From Desulfobulbus propionicus (GTDB taxonomy: Bacteria; Desulfobacterota; Desulfobulbia; Desulfobulbales; Desulfobulbaceae), in assembly GCA_002747135.1 (NCBI GenBank), contig PDTE01000028.1, forward strand, positions 1 through 38,891: a DNA stretch of 38,891 nucleotides. Direction: 5' to 3'. The position numbers and the translations under genes are program-made. This document shows, one piece after another, positions 7,400 through 16,872 of this stretch; positions within the stretch are counted from its first letter, which is position 1, and each line of letters begins with the position of its first letter. The notes beneath the pieces were generated by a model. The model did not search any database. It was not told where the DNA came from and saw only the letters and a program-made list of their open reading frames with translations.

Positions 7400-7474
7400 A
7401 GGCGCGTAACTCAGTGGGAGAGTGTCACCTTGACATGGTGGAAGTCGGCGGTTCGAAACCGCCCGCGCCTACCA
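7400..7474 (+). tRNA. valT-like: tRNA-Val (anticodon GAC)
   Basis: Acceptor AGGCGCG (7400-7406) pairs fully with CGCGCCT (7464-7470), followed by A and encoded CCA. Anticodon stem TCACC/GGTGG encloses TTGACAT, giving GAC. The T arm GGCGG-TTCGAAA-CCGCC is perfect. The D arm ACTC/GAGT is present. Confidence 0.95.
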
Positions 7475-7482
7475 GAATGACA

Positions 7483-7535
7483 AAAGGCTAAGATGTTGAG
7501 GCAGAATTGTCTCCTCTCTATAGCCTTTCCTTTTT
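7483..7535 (+). terminator. Hairpin with U run between tRNA-Val and thrS
   Basis: AAAGGCTA (7483-7490) pairs with TAGCCTTT (7521-7528), with an inner GAGG/CCTC pairing, followed by CCTTTTT. It ends only 11 bases before the thrS start. It may simply terminate the tRNA transcript, or act as a leader attenuator for thrS; the sequence does not decide. Confidence 0.55.
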
Positions 7536-7545
7536 ACAGGTGTAA

Positions 7546-9474
7546 ATGGCACAGATAGCAGTCTCAGTACAGGATGGCGAGCAAAAACAGTTTGAAGCAG
7601 GAGTAAGTGTTGCTGAAGCTCTTAAGCTGCTGGTTTCCAATAAGCAGCGCAAGCAGATTATTGCAGCCGTTTGCAATGGAAAGTCAGTGGATCTGCACAC
7701 AGAGCTGCGGGAGGATACTATACTTTCTCCCATTCACATTTCATCAGAAAAGGGACTTGAGATTTTACGTCATTCAGCTGCGCATATTATGGCACTTGCC
7801 GTGAAAAAGCTCTATGGCAATGAGGTCAAGGTAGCGATAGGACCGGCAATAGAAGATGGCTTTTATTATGACTTTGATCGTGAAAAAGCCTTTACTCCTG
7901 ATGATTTTGAGGCCATAGAGATGAAAATGGCCGAGATTGCCCAGTCTCGTTTGCCTTTTGTCCGCAGGGAATTGACTCGCCAGGAGGCTCAGGATTTATT
8001 CAGTCAGTTAGGGGAAACCTATAAAGTTGAATTGCTTGAAGAGATGGAGGAAGAATACGTTTCCATTTATGAGCAGGACAGCTTTATTGATCTTTGCCGG
8101 GGACCACACCTGCCTGACTCGTCATGGCTAAGCGTGTTCAAACTGCTCAGGGTGGCAGGATCATACTGGCGCGGCGATGAACGCCGCCAGATGCTCACCA
8201 GGATTTACGGCACTGCGTTCAGGGACAAAAAGGGGTTAAAGAGATATCTCAATCAACTGGAAGAGGCGCGCAAACGGGACCATCGAAAACTTGGCAAGGA
8301 GCTTGGTCTGTTTACCATAGAAGAACAGGTCGGTCCAGGGCTTATCCTCTGGCAGCCTAAGGGGGCATTGCTTCGCAGACATATTGAAGATTACTGGAAA
8401 GACGAGCATTACAAAAACGGGTATCAGCTCCTGTATACGCCTCACATAGCAAAGCAAGATTTATGGAAGACCTCTGGGCATCTTGATTTTTATGGCGAAA
8501 ACATGTACTCGCCTATGGAAATTGACGAGGTGCGATATCAATTGAAACCGATGAACTGCCCGTTTCATATCGGGGTTTACAATTCATCAAAGCACAGTTA
8601 TCGGGAGTTTCCTCTCCGCTGGTGCGAACTCGGAACAGTGTATAGATATGAGCGTACCGGATCCCTGCATGGGCTTATGCGGGTAAGAGGGTTCACCCAG
8701 GATGATGCGCATATTTTCTGTCGTCCAGACCAGCTTGAAGAGGAAATTTTTCATATTATCGATCTTAATCTGCATATTCTTAAAACCTTTGGCTTTGCAG
8801 AATATGATGTTTATCTTTCTACCCGGCCTGAAAAATCAGTGGGATCAGACGAGCACTGGGAGTTGTCAACCAATGCTTTGAAACAAGCCCTGAAGAAAAA
8901 AGGGCTGGGTTACGCTGTTGACCCCGGTGAAGGGGTCTTTTACGGGCCGAAGATTGATATAAAGATCAAGGATCAACTGGGACGATCATGGCAGTGTTCA
9001 ACAATTCAGGTTGATTTTAATCTGCCTGAACGATTTAAGATGAAGTATACTGGTGATGACGGTAACGAACACCAGCCCATTATGATCCATCGGGCTTTGA
9101 TGGGATCCCTTGAGCGCTTCATTGGTGTCATTATTGAGCACTATGCGGGCGCGTTCCCCCTATGGATGACACCAGAGCAGGCCAGGATTATGAATATTAC
9201 TGATAATCAGGCTGAATACTGTGAGCATGTCTTTATGCAGATGCGGGCTGCCGGGGTCAGAATTGAAAAAGATCTGCGCAACGAGAAGCTTAATTATAAA
9301 ATTCGTGAAGCACAGCTCATGAAAACGCAATACATGCTGATTGTCGGAGATCGGGAAAAAGAAGAGGGAACGGTAACAGTACGGCTGCGAAGCGGTGAAA
9401 ACCTCCCTGCAATGAAACCTGAAAAGTTTATAGAGCTTGTTCAGAACGAATGCGGGGAAGAGCTTAATCACTAA
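7546..9474 (+). CDS. thrS: Threonyl-tRNA synthetase
   Basis: ThrS charges tRNA-Thr and edits mischarged serine. The 642-residue protein has the full bacterial layout: TGS domain (~1-62), the editing domain with the HSAAHIMALA motif (~75-82), the class II catalytic core (~240-530) with MNCPFH zinc ligand and the YRYERTGSLHGL motif 2, and the C-terminal anticodon-binding domain (~540-635). Length equals the E. coli enzyme. ATG 7546 follows a weak AGGTG. It heads the thrS-infC-rpmI-rplT-pheS-pheT-ihfA cluster shared with gamma- and deltaproteobacteria, but here a 430-bp insert separates it from infC. Confidence 0.96.
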   Translation: MAQIAVSVQDGEQKQFEAGVSVAEALKLLVSNKQRKQIIAAVCNGKSVDLHTELREDTILSPIHISSEKGLEILRHSAAHIMALAVKKLYGNEVKVAIGPAIEDGFYYDFDREKAFTPDDFEAIEMKMAEIAQSRLPFVRRELTRQEAQDLFSQLGETYKVELLEEMEEEYVSIYEQDSFIDLCRGPHLPDSSWLSVFKLLRVAGSYWRGDERRQMLTRIYGTAFRDKKGLKRYLNQLEEARKRDHRKLGKELGLFTIEEQVGPGLILWQPKGALLRRHIEDYWKDEHYKNGYQLLYTPHIAKQDLWKTSGHLDFYGENMYSPMEIDEVRYQLKPMNCPFHIGVYNSSKHSYREFPLRWCELGTVYRYERTGSLHGLMRVRGFTQDDAHIFCRPDQLEEEIFHIIDLNLHILKTFGFAEYDVYLSTRPEKSVGSDEHWELSTNALKQALKKKGLGYAVDPGEGVFYGPKIDIKIKDQLGRSWQCSTIQVDFNLPERFKMKYTGDDGNEHQPIMIHRALMGSLERFIGVIIEHYAGAFPLWMTPEQARIMNITDNQAEYCEHVFMQMRAAGVRIEKDLRNEKLNYKIREAQLMKTQYMLIVGDREKEEGTVTVRLRSGENLPAMKPEKFIELVQNECGEELNH

Positions 9475-9499
9475 TCCGGCTTTCTCATGAACATTTTGT

Positions 9500-9656
9500 C
9501 TAACTGCTCTCAGGTCACCCATCTTCTGCGATCGCGACCCGCCGCATAGAGGGGCTCTAGCTGCCAATCGCGCTTGCCCGAATCTGGATAACCTGAAAGC
9601 AGCTACAGGCGTAAAGCAAGTGAAACCAGGGTGATACCTGCCCTGTGAGTAGTTAC
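9500..9656 (-). repeat. Family 1 foldback element, minus orientation, 8-bp TSD
   Basis: Begins CTAACTGCTC (first G mutated) and ends GTGAGTAGTTAC. An exact cattttgt duplication flanks it (9492-9499 and 9657-9664). It sits in the thrS-infC gap, 25 bases after the thrS stop. Confidence 0.9.
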
Positions 9657-9700
9657 CATTTTGTCTGCTTTGAGAGGCAATACCCAAAAAAATCGGGTTA

Positions 9701-9765
9701 GTGTTATGTCAACGATGAAATGTCAGTATATTGGACGGTTTTTTGGCCTTATTCAGCCTTGTTCC
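9701..9765 (+). repeat. Dispersed repeat, third type (copy 1)
   Basis: Matches 19777-19842: both contain GAAATGTCAGTATATTG, preceded by TGTCARCGAY and followed by similar CGG/TTTTT and CTTAxxCAG segments. It does not share the GTAAC ends of the other families. It lies in the infC leader. It could be one end of an insertion sequence. Confidence 0.55.
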
Positions 9766-9890
9766 GAGTTGCATAGTACTGGCTGTGTGACACAGGGCAA
9801 GGCCGCGCAGGGGCTGAAAAAACAGGGAAGACACGACTGAACAGCGTGGACAGGCACTGGTGCAGTGTATGTTGAACGTATTATGCAATG

Positions 9891-9906
9891 AGGAGGAATA
9901 GAGATT
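9891..9906 (+). promoter_or_regulatory. infC ribosome-binding site and AUU start codon
   Basis: AGGAGG (9891-9896), a 7-base spacer, then ATT (9904-9906). This strong site precedes no other usable start. It fixes the infC start at the rare AUU codon that lets IF3 sense its own level. Confidence 0.85.
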
Positions 9907-10449
9907 AAAAAACGAGGTAGAAAACTTCCACAACAGCAGGAAATAAAGGTACGGATAAACGAGGATATCAAATATCCTCAGGTGCGGCTTATCGGCGAGG
10001 ATGGCTCCCAGCACGGTATCGTGAGTTCCAGAGAGGCAATTGATATTGCTTATGACCAGGGGCTTGATCTGGTTGAGGTTTCTGACAAGGCAGATCCACC
10101 TGTCTGTCGGGTCATGAACTACGATAAGTACCGTTACGACCTGAAGAAAAAACAGCAAGAAGCAAAGAAAAAGCAAACGGTCATAGAGACCAAGGAGATG
10201 AAGTTCAGACCAAAGACCGAAGAGCACGATCTGAATTTCAAAATTAAAAAAATCAAGCAATTCCTTGGTCAGAAAAATAAAGTAAAAGTTACCATGCGAT
10301 TCAGGGGGCGGGAAATTGTTTATGCCCAATCCATAGGGCTTGAGGCCCTCAATAAGATTGCAGATGCTCTTGCTGAAGACTGCGTCATTCTTCAGGAACC
10401 AAAAATGGAAGGGCGACAGCTCGTAATGTTTGTCGGTCCAAAGACATAA
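9904..10449 (+). CDS. infC: Translation initiation factor IF-3 (AUU start)
   Basis: IF-3 keeps ribosomal subunits apart and proofreads the initiator tRNA-codon pair. Reading from ATT 9904 gives 181 residues, the normal length. The N-domain begins KKRGRKLPQQQEIKVRI and includes VRLIGEDG; the linker is Lys-rich (~80-90) and the C-domain has KIKQFLGQKNKVKVTMRFRGRE. The first ATG/GTG-type start in frame (GTG 9982) would remove 26 conserved residues and has no ribosome site. In E. coli the AUU start is discriminated against by IF-3 itself, giving negative feedback; the same device is inferred here. The gene is second in the thrS cluster. Confidence 0.95.
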   Translation: MKKRGRKLPQQQEIKVRINEDIKYPQVRLIGEDGSQHGIVSSREAIDIAYDQGLDLVEVSDKADPPVCRVMNYDKYRYDLKKKQQEAKKKQTVIETKEMKFRPKTEEHDLNFKIKKIKQFLGQKNKVKVTMRFRGREIVYAQSIGLEALNKIADALAEDCVILQEPKMEGRQLVMFVGPKT

Positions 10450-10497
10450 AGGGGTCATGATTTCAGGGGCATCAAGACGGCCTACATGTATTTGAGC

Positions 10498-10655
10498 GTA
10501 CCTGCTTTCAGGTTACCCATCTTCGGGCGATCACGATTGACCGCATAGAGGATCTGTAGCTGCCAATCGTGCTTGCCCGAATCCGGGCAGCCTGAAAGCA
10601 GGTACAGAGGTAAAGCAGGTAAAATAAAGAGGTTACATGCCCCGTGAGTAGTTAC
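10498..10655 (-). repeat. Family 1 foldback element, minus orientation, 8-bp TSD
   Basis: 158 bp from GTACCTGCTTTC to GTGAGTAGTTAC, flanked by atttgagc on both sides (10490-10497 and 10656-10663). Its body ends GAAAGCAGGTAC, so the GTACC start is matched by a compensating GGTAC in the stem. It separates infC from rpmI. Confidence 0.92.
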
Positions 10656-10677
10656 ATTTGAGCAGAAAAATATATGA

Positions 10678-10788
10678 GTAACTGATTACGGACACTTCGT
10701 CTTTGCTCAATTCGGTTGAATCCGTGGTCAGGGAGTTACACGTCAGAATAAGAAAATAACACAGAGGCGCAGACCCCGTGTCGGCTAC
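10678..10788 (-). repeat. Family 2 foldback element, minus orientation, shortened
   Basis: Runs from GTAACTGATTACGGACACTTCG to GTCGGCTAC, with an internal GGAGTTACACGTCAGAATAAG segment matching the arm junction of family 2. The apical core is deleted. It lies 23 bp after the family 1 copy and about 50 bp before rpmI. Confidence 0.65.
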
Positions 10789-10838
10789 ATGTACAATCCA
10801 TATGTATGCCAGGATAGTTGTATTAAGGAGAAAAAAGC

Positions 10839-11036
10839 ATGCCGAAAATGAAGACAAACAAAGGTGCAGCAAAACGTTTTCGTGCAACTGGATCAGGAAA
10901 AATCAGAAGAAGTAAGGCCTTTACGTCTCATATCCTGACCAAGAAATCAACGAAACGTAAACGAAATCTACGGCAGAATGGCTTGATAGCAGAAGCTGAT
11001 GTTAAGTCAGTCAGGCGCATGCTGCCATATCTGTAA
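10839..11036 (+). CDS. rpmI: 50S ribosomal protein L35
   Basis: A 65-residue basic protein with the L35 signature [20 protein letters not shown], a [11 protein letters not shown] stretch and the RRMLPYL end; 65 is the standard length. AAGGAG lies 7-8 bases before the ATG. L35 sits in the large subunit near L15 and domain II/V of 23S rRNA. Its gene order between infC and rplT is conserved. In E. coli, L20 represses this mRNA; whether the repeats upstream permit the equivalent structure cannot be seen. Confidence 0.96.
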   Translation: MPKMKTNKGAAKRFRATGSGKIRRSKAFTSHILTKKSTKRKRNLRQNGLIAEADVKSVRRMLPYL

Positions 11037-11150
11037 CATATAACTCAGCGTGGCTGGATCAGGTTTGCCAGCCACAAACGAATCATGAAAGCTCGTTACT
11101 TCGGCAAGGGGTGGTGGGTATCACTTCCACTGAGAGACTTTCGGATAAAA

Positions 11151-11293
11151 GTACCTGTTCCCAGGACACTTCTTTGAGTGGTTACGGGACTATAGCTGCA
11201 AATCGTGCTTGCCAGAATCTGAACGAGCTGAAAGCTGGTGCAGAAGTAAAACAGGTAAAATCAGGGTAGTACATGCCCAGCGTGAGTAGGTAC
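11151..11293 (-). repeat. Decayed family 1 element
   Basis: 143 bp from GTACCTGTTCCC to GTGAGTAGGTAC, with TATAGCTGCAAATCGTGC preserved but part of the core lost. It fills most of the 311-bp rpmI-rplT gap. No clear target duplication. The preceding 11037-11150 holds nothing else recognisable. Confidence 0.7.
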
Positions 11294-11348
11294 CAAAAAA
11301 ATAACTTACCTATTTATTTAACATAGAAAAATTTTCGGAGTTAGAGTT

Positions 11349-11711
11349 ATGGCACGCGTTACACGTGGCTTTAAGGCACGCCGTCGAAGAAATAAGGTAT
11401 TAAAACTGGCAAGGGGATTTAGAGGGGGACGGCATCGACTTTTTCGATCTGCCACAGAAGCCGTTGATCGAGCTCTCTGCTATGCCTACCGCGACAGAAG
11501 AACGAAAAAAAGAGATTTCAGGCGCCTTTGGATTACCAGGATCAGTGCTGCGGCCAGGACAAATGGAACCAACTATTCCCGGCTCATGAATGGCTTGCGG
11601 AACAACAACATTGAACTTGATCGTAAAGTACTTTCACACATTGCTATTGTTGACCCTGCTGCTTTTGCCGCCGTGGTTGAGGCATCTGGTCAACAAAAAG
11701 CTGCAGGATAA
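11349..11711 (+). CDS. rplT: 50S ribosomal protein L20
   Basis: The 120-residue protein has the very basic L20 N-terminal arm ([28 protein letters not shown]) and the globular C-half with [12 protein letters not shown] and [12 protein letters not shown] motifs. L20 is an early 23S rRNA assembly protein and, in several bacteria, the translational repressor of its own operon. Start ATG 11349 is preceded by TTCGGAGTTAGAGTT, with GGAG about 10 bases away. pheS begins nine bases after its stop, so the two are cotranscribed. Confidence 0.96.
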   Translation: MARVTRGFKARRRRNKVLKLARGFRGGRHRLFRSATEAVDRALCYAYRDRRTKKRDFRRLWITRISAAARTNGTNYSRLMNGLRNNNIELDRKVLSHIAIVDPAAFAAVVEASGQQKAAG

Positions 11712-12731
<1,020 letters not shown>

Positions 12732-12742
12732 TTAAGTTTACC

Positions 12743-12931
12743 GTACCTGATCATGGGCACCACTTCATCTTTACAGATCACTCTTTCCCGCATACTCTTG
12801 TACACGAAAGTCTCGCTTCGCCTGCTTACCTGCTCAAAAGAGTGCCTGCCCAATTCTGTTGCACCCGTGACCAGTTACAGGTCAGAAGTAGATAATAACG
12901 CTTAAAGTACAAACACCGTGATTTTGGTTAC
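12743..12931 (-). repeat. Family 2 foldback element, minus orientation, 8-bp TSD
   Basis: 189 bp from GTACCTGATCATGGGC to TTTTGGTTAC, flanked by agtttacc on both sides (12735-12742 and 12932-12939). It contains CGCATACTCTTGTACA of the apical stem and TTGCACCCGTGACCAGTTAC at the arm-body junction. It begins 12 bp after the pheS stop and separates pheS from pheT. It carries about 30 bases more than other copies. Confidence 0.9.
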
Positions 12932-13000
12932 AGTTTACCAGTTCTGTGCTTGTGTAACTCTACTGTTTTACCCGTCTATTGAAGAAAAACAGGAAATCTG

Positions 13001-15442
13001 ATGAAATTCACTCTTAGCTGGCTCAGCAATTTTGTGTCATTGGAAGGGCTGGATGCCTCATTATTGTCTGACAAACTTACCATGCTTGGCCTGGAGGTCG
13101 AGGCTGTTGAGGAGTTGTTTGCTGAGCTGGATATTTTTGTAACCTGCCGGGTTGAAAAAGTAGAAAAACATCCTGATGCCGACAAATTGACAGTATGTTC
13201 CGTTACTGTAGGGAAAGGCGAGCCCCTTTCCGTCGTGTGTGGTGCTCCCAATGTACAGGAGGGAATGGTGTCAGCCCTGGCGCTGCCTGGCACAAAGCTT
13301 CCTGACGGAACGAAAATCAAAAAAGCTAAAGTAAGGGGGGTGGCATCCAATGGTATGCTTTGTTCTGCCCGAGAGCTTGGTTTAAGTGAAGATCATACCG
13401 GCATCATGGAACTGGACCGCTCACTCCCATCAGGAGCACCCCTGGCCACAGCATTGGGGCTGCGTGATACCGTGATTGAAGTTGATCTGACTCCGAACAG
13501 GCCAGATTGCGCCAGTGTAATGGGCATTGCCCGTGAAGTTGCCAGTATCCAGGGTCTGAGGATGAACACACCTGTATCCGACTATACCCCTCTTACAGGA
13601 AAAGGCCTGGATTACAGGGTAACTATTGAAGAGCCTGAATTATGCCCACGTTATGCCGCAAGGAAGGTGTGTAATGTCACAATAAAACCTTCTCCGTTGT
13701 GGATGCAGCAGCGCTTGTTGGCCGTCGGTATGCGGCCAATCAATAATATTGTTGATATTACCAACTATGTTATGCTTGAGATGGGGCAGCCGCTGCATGC
13801 CTTTGATTTTGATACCCTTAAAGGAAAGGCCATTGTTGTTCGAAAGCCAAAAAAAGACGAACTGGAATTTGTCACCCTGGACAACAGCACGCGAACCCTT
13901 GATTCGGATATGCTGATGATCTGTGATGCAGAGGAGCCGATAGCTGTAGCCGGGATAATGGGCGGCCTGAACACGGAAGTAACAGAGGAAACGGTTGATA
14001 TCTTGCTTGAATCAGCCTGCTTTAATGCTGTTTCAGTGCGCAAGAGCTGTCGGCGGCTTAATATCCCGTCAGAAGCGTCGTATCGTTTTGAGCGTGGTGT
14101 AGATCCTGAACTTGCACCCAGGGCACTTGAAAGGGCGGTTGCTCTTATAGAAAAATATGGTGATGCGCAGGCAGAACATACTGGCATTGACGCGTACCCG
14201 GGGGCGAGGAAGCCTTTGGAACTCACATTACGTACAGACAGAGTTTGTAAATTACTTGGCATTCAGTTGCGCCAGGATACGATAGCTGAATATTTGCGAA
14301 GTATTGAATTTGAGGTAGTTCATAACACCCCTGATGATCTTGGCGTCACCGTCCCTACGTTTAGAGTTGATATCGAACGCGAAATTGACCTGATCGAAGA
14401 AGTAGCTCGTTTGGTTGGTTATAACGAAATACCGACTGCCAGCCCAAGGATTGCCATGCAGCATCCAAAACCGGACAGCATGCGGGAAATGAAAACAAAA
14501 ATTGCCCACATCCTTACTGCTCAAGGGGTTTATGAAGCAATTAACTACAGCTTTGTTACCGAGAAACATCTTGATTACTGCCTGCTGGGCAAAGATGACC
14601 AAAGGCGCAAGGTAACCCGACTGCTTAATCCCCTATCAGAGGATCAAGGGATTATGCGCTCTATGATATTACCAGGCTTGCTTGAGAATGTTCGACGCAA
14701 CTGTAATTATCAGCAGCAGGACGTACGACTCTTTGAGGCAGGGAAAGTATTCGAGGAGTGCGGAGAAGGACTTCCCGTTGAGTACCAGCAGCTTTGCGCA
14801 GTTATCAGCGGTAATCGGTATCCAGAAGGGCAGCCGCTTTATTTTTCAGGAAATAACGCTGATTTTTATGATATCAAAGGGCTTGTGGTCAGCATAATCC
14901 AGACATTGCGTTTAACTGATGTTGTGTTGCAGCCACTTGTTGCTGAGACTGAAAATACCGTCGCGCCTTATTGTCAGCCTGGTTGTGCTGAAGAGTTAAG
15001 GTATGGCGGAGAGCGAATCGGGCTGTATGGCATGGTACACGAACAGACCATACGTAACTTCGATATTAAACAGAATGTCTTTTTTCTTGAAATTGATCTG
15101 GACAGGCTTGGTACTTTGTCGGCGAAGCAGAAACAATTTGTACCTCTGCCAAAATTTCCTTCTGTGAGAAGGGATATAGCCTTGCTTGTACCGAGTTCCG
15201 TACAGGCGGGAAAAATATTGGAGACGATTAAGAGACAAAAGCAAAAACTTGTTGAATCCATAGATATTTTTGATGTATACCAAGGAGAAACTATTGAAAA
15301 GGGTATGAAGAGTGTGGCCTTGTCTGTAATGTATCGCTCTTCTAAAAAAACCCTTGATGATAAAACAGTTGATCATGTGCATGATTCAATAGTTCAATTA
15401 TTGATGAACCAATTCAAAGCCCGCTATAGAGAAGGGACGTAA
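13001..15442 (+). CDS. pheT: Phenylalanyl-tRNA synthetase beta subunit
   Basis: PheT supplies tRNA recognition and editing in the alpha2-beta2 synthetase. The 813-residue protein shows the N-terminal MKFTLSWLSNFV start, the EMAP-like tRNA-binding OB fold (~40-150, with HPDADKL and VCGAPNV), the B3/B4 editing domain (~210-380), B5 (~400-470), the catalytic-like core (~480-700) and the C-terminal ferredoxin-fold anticodon domain (~715-810, KFPSVRRDIALLV). The length is close to the usual ~800. ihfA starts five bases after its stop, an arrangement conserved with E. coli. Confidence 0.96.
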   Translation: MKFTLSWLSNFVSLEGLDASLLSDKLTMLGLEVEAVEELFAELDIFVTCRVEKVEKHPDADKLTVCSVTVGKGEPLSVVCGAPNVQEGMVSALALPGTKLPDGTKIKKAKVRGVASNGMLCSARELGLSEDHTGIMELDRSLPSGAPLATALGLRDTVIEVDLTPNRPDCASVMGIAREVASIQGLRMNTPVSDYTPLTGKGLDYRVTIEEPELCPRYAARKVCNVTIKPSPLWMQQRLLAVGMRPINNIVDITNYVMLEMGQPLHAFDFDTLKGKAIVVRKPKKDELEFVTLDNSTRTLDSDMLMICDAEEPIAVAGIMGGLNTEVTEETVDILLESACFNAVSVRKSCRRLNIPSEASYRFERGVDPELAPRALERAVALIEKYGDAQAEHTGIDAYPGARKPLELTLRTDRVCKLLGIQLRQDTIAEYLRSIEFEVVHNTPDDLGVTVPTFRVDIEREIDLIEEVARLVGYNEIPTASPRIAMQHPKPDSMREMKTKIAHILTAQGVYEAINYSFVTEKHLDYCLLGKDDQRRKVTRLLNPLSEDQGIMRSMILPGLLENVRRNCNYQQQDVRLFEAGKVFEECGEGLPVEYQQLCAVISGNRYPEGQPLYFSGNNADFYDIKGLVVSIIQTLRLTDVVLQPLVAETENTVAPYCQPGCAEELRYGGERIGLYGMVHEQTIRNFDIKQNVFFLEIDLDRLGTLSAKQKQFVPLPKFPSVRRDIALLVPSSVQAGKILETIKRQKQKLVESIDIFDVYQGETIEKGMKSVALSVMYRSSKKTLDDKTVDHVHDSIVQLLMNQFKARYREGT

Positions 15443-15447
15443 AGAGT

Positions 15448-15738
15448 ATGAAGAAGAAAAATGTGACCAGAAAAGAGCTCGCCATATCCGTTAATGAAAA
15501 ACTTGGAGTCTCCCAGAGAAGCGCGGCAGAAATAGTTGACACAGTTTTTTTAACCATGAAAGAAACCATGGTAGCAGGAGAGTCAATAAAGCTCGTCCAG
15601 TTTGGAACACTCTCAGTCAGAGATAAAGCACCAAGAAGAGGCCGGAATCCGAGGACAGGAGAATCTATGACTATTACAAAACGGCAGATGGTCTCTTTTC
15701 GTCCAAGTAAACGTTTGAGGGAGCGCTTGAATCAATAA
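15448..15738 (+). CDS. ihfA: Integration host factor alpha-type protein (HU/IHF family)
   Basis: A 96-residue HU/IHF-fold protein with VTRKELA, VNEKLGVSQRSAAEIVDTVF (dimer helices), and the DNA-bending arm RRGRNPRTGESMTI, where the Pro at the tip intercalates. The FRPSKRLRERLN end fits IhfA. Position immediately after pheT is the standard one for ihfA and supports alpha over HU or beta. IHF bends DNA by about 160 degrees and helps sigma-54 promoters, recombination and replication; it would be a partner for the sigma-54 activator at the start of the window. Confidence 0.92.
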   Translation: MKKKNVTRKELAISVNEKLGVSQRSAAEIVDTVFLTMKETMVAGESIKLVQFGTLSVRDKAPRRGRNPRTGESMTITKRQMVSFRPSKRLRERLNQ

Positions 15739-15751
15739 GAGATAATACCTG

Positions 15752-16147
15752 ATGCAAAGCGGCACGCCTGATACCGACAGGATACCTGAAAAAAAATACT
15801 TCCGTATAGGGGAAGCAAGTAAACTGGTTGGTGTTGATGCCCATGTTTTGCGTTACTGGGAAACCGAATTTATTTTTATAAGGCCTTTTCGAGGAAAGTC
15901 AAAACAAAGGTTATATCGACGGCAGGATATCCAGAATCTGCTGCAGATTCGGTACCTGCTCCATGAGGAAGGATTTACCATTGCCGGTGCACGTAAGTTT
16001 TTGCTGCGAAACAAAACAAAGCCATCTGAATCCGGCCATGATGGCAGGCCTTTTGATAATGATAAGCTGTTGATGCATATAAAGCAGGAACTGGAGGGAA
16101 TTCAAGAACAGTTACGTACATGCATGAATTATTGTAGGCAAAAATGA
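15752..16147 (+). CDS. MerR-family transcriptional regulator
   Basis: A 131-residue protein with a winged helix at ~16-85: YFRIGEASKLVGVDAHVLRYWE, an exact MerR N-terminal pattern, then RLYRRQDIQNLLQIRYLLHEEGFTIAGAR. The C-terminal ~45 residues form a short helix without Cys pairs, so no metal or drug sensing is indicated. It follows ihfA by 13 bases, a linkage seen in many deltaproteobacterial genomes. The effector and targets are unknown; the widespread coupling suggests a housekeeping rather than stress role, which is inference. Confidence 0.9.
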   Translation: MQSGTPDTDRIPEKKYFRIGEASKLVGVDAHVLRYWETEFIFIRPFRGKSKQRLYRRQDIQNLLQIRYLLHEEGFTIAGARKFLLRNKTKPSESGHDGRPFDNDKLLMHIKQELEGIQEQLRTCMNYCRQK

Positions 16148-16241
16148 CTTTTTCTATTATGAATAAGCGGGTATTTGCTGGTAGTGAATAAATCTTTGGA
16201 TTTTTCGTCCTGATTCAGGTTATATTTAGTCAGTCTGAATG

Positions 16242-16442
16242 GTAGCGGCTCTCAGCTCACCCAGGTTCGGGCGATGTCCAGGCTCGGCCTCTGAAACAGT
16301 TATGGACGCAAAGTAAGCAAAACCAAGGTAGTACATGCCCTTGAAGCAGGGATGCAAAATAAGGAGTTGTTCATTTCCAATTCCTGCTAAAAATATAGAG
16401 AGCAGATAAGATCAGGGGATTACACGCCCCGTAAGTAGTGAC
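16242..16442 (-). repeat. Rearranged family 1 element
   Basis: Starts GTAGCGGCTCTCAGCTCACCC, carries an arm-like AAGCAAAACCAAGGTAGTACATGCCC and ends CCCCGTAAGTAGTGAC. It lacks the apical core and contains extra sequence, so it is a decayed or composite copy. It ends five bases before tRNA-Pro. Confidence 0.5.
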
Positions 16443-16447
16443 AAGAG

Positions 16448-16524
16448 CGGAACGTAGCGCAGCCTGGTAGCGCACCTGAATGGGGTTCAGGGGGCCGGAG
16501 GTTCAAATCCTCTCGTTCCGACCA
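16448..16524 (+). tRNA. proL-like: tRNA-Pro (anticodon GGG)
   Basis: Acceptor CGGAACG pairs with CGTTCCG, followed by A and encoded CCA. Anticodon stem CCTGA/TCAGG encloses ATGGGGT, giving GGG. The D arm with GCGCAGCCTGGTAGCGC and the T arm GGAGG-TTCAAAT-CCTCT are canonical. Confidence 0.96.
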
Positions 16525-16530
16525 TTTTTT

Positions 16531-16575
16531 ACAGGGTAAAATTAACAGGTTATCTGTTATTTTACCCTGTTTTTG
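16531..16575 (+). terminator. Intrinsic terminator after tRNA-Pro
   Basis: ACAGGGTAAAATTAACAG (16531-16548) pairs with CTGTTATTTTACCCTGT (16554-16570) with one bulge, followed by TTTTT. A T6 run also precedes it, so the hairpin could serve both strands. Confidence 0.85.
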
Positions 16576-16872
16576 TATCCAGAAGGCCGCACAGTTCGTC
16601 AGGCTAACCCGTATTTCTCCTGAACATCTTGTCTCATTTGAGAAGAAATACATCCAAACACATGTCTGTGATGTCAGTGAGCAGACTCAGATTTTGCCAA
16701 AAATGTTCACCAAAGGTCAGCTCAGGCAGTACCTCTTCGCCAGTATTTTGGCAACACATGTACCCAGGTATAATGAGTTACCATAAGCTGCCTTTTGACG
16801 GTGGCTTCGCATCTCAAGAGAACCTTAGGCAGGCATAGGAAAAGGGTGTTAAAGATGTTTGTTTCTCCAAAA
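16576..16872. other. Gene-free stretch of unknown content
   Basis: About 300 bases with no convincing coding region. GTATTTCT (about 16610) and AGAAATAC about 30 bases later form a possible small hairpin. No match to the repeat families was recognised, and the 69-codon open frame here has no ribosome site or recognisable motif. Confidence 0.3.

Noticed and set aside
7400..7474. Reading the anticodon loop one base earlier as UGA (tRNA-Ser)
   Set aside because: Only the TCACC/GGTGG stem register gives a seven-base loop with U33, and the tRNA lacks the long variable arm of tRNA-Ser; it is tRNA-Val(GAC).
9982..10449. infC starting at GTG 9982
   Set aside because: This would delete 26 conserved residues and has no Shine-Dalgarno; AUU at 9904 has an excellent one.
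16629..16838. 69-codon frame after tRNA-Pro
   Set aside because: No ribosome site, no family resemblance and skewed composition; treated as non-coding.
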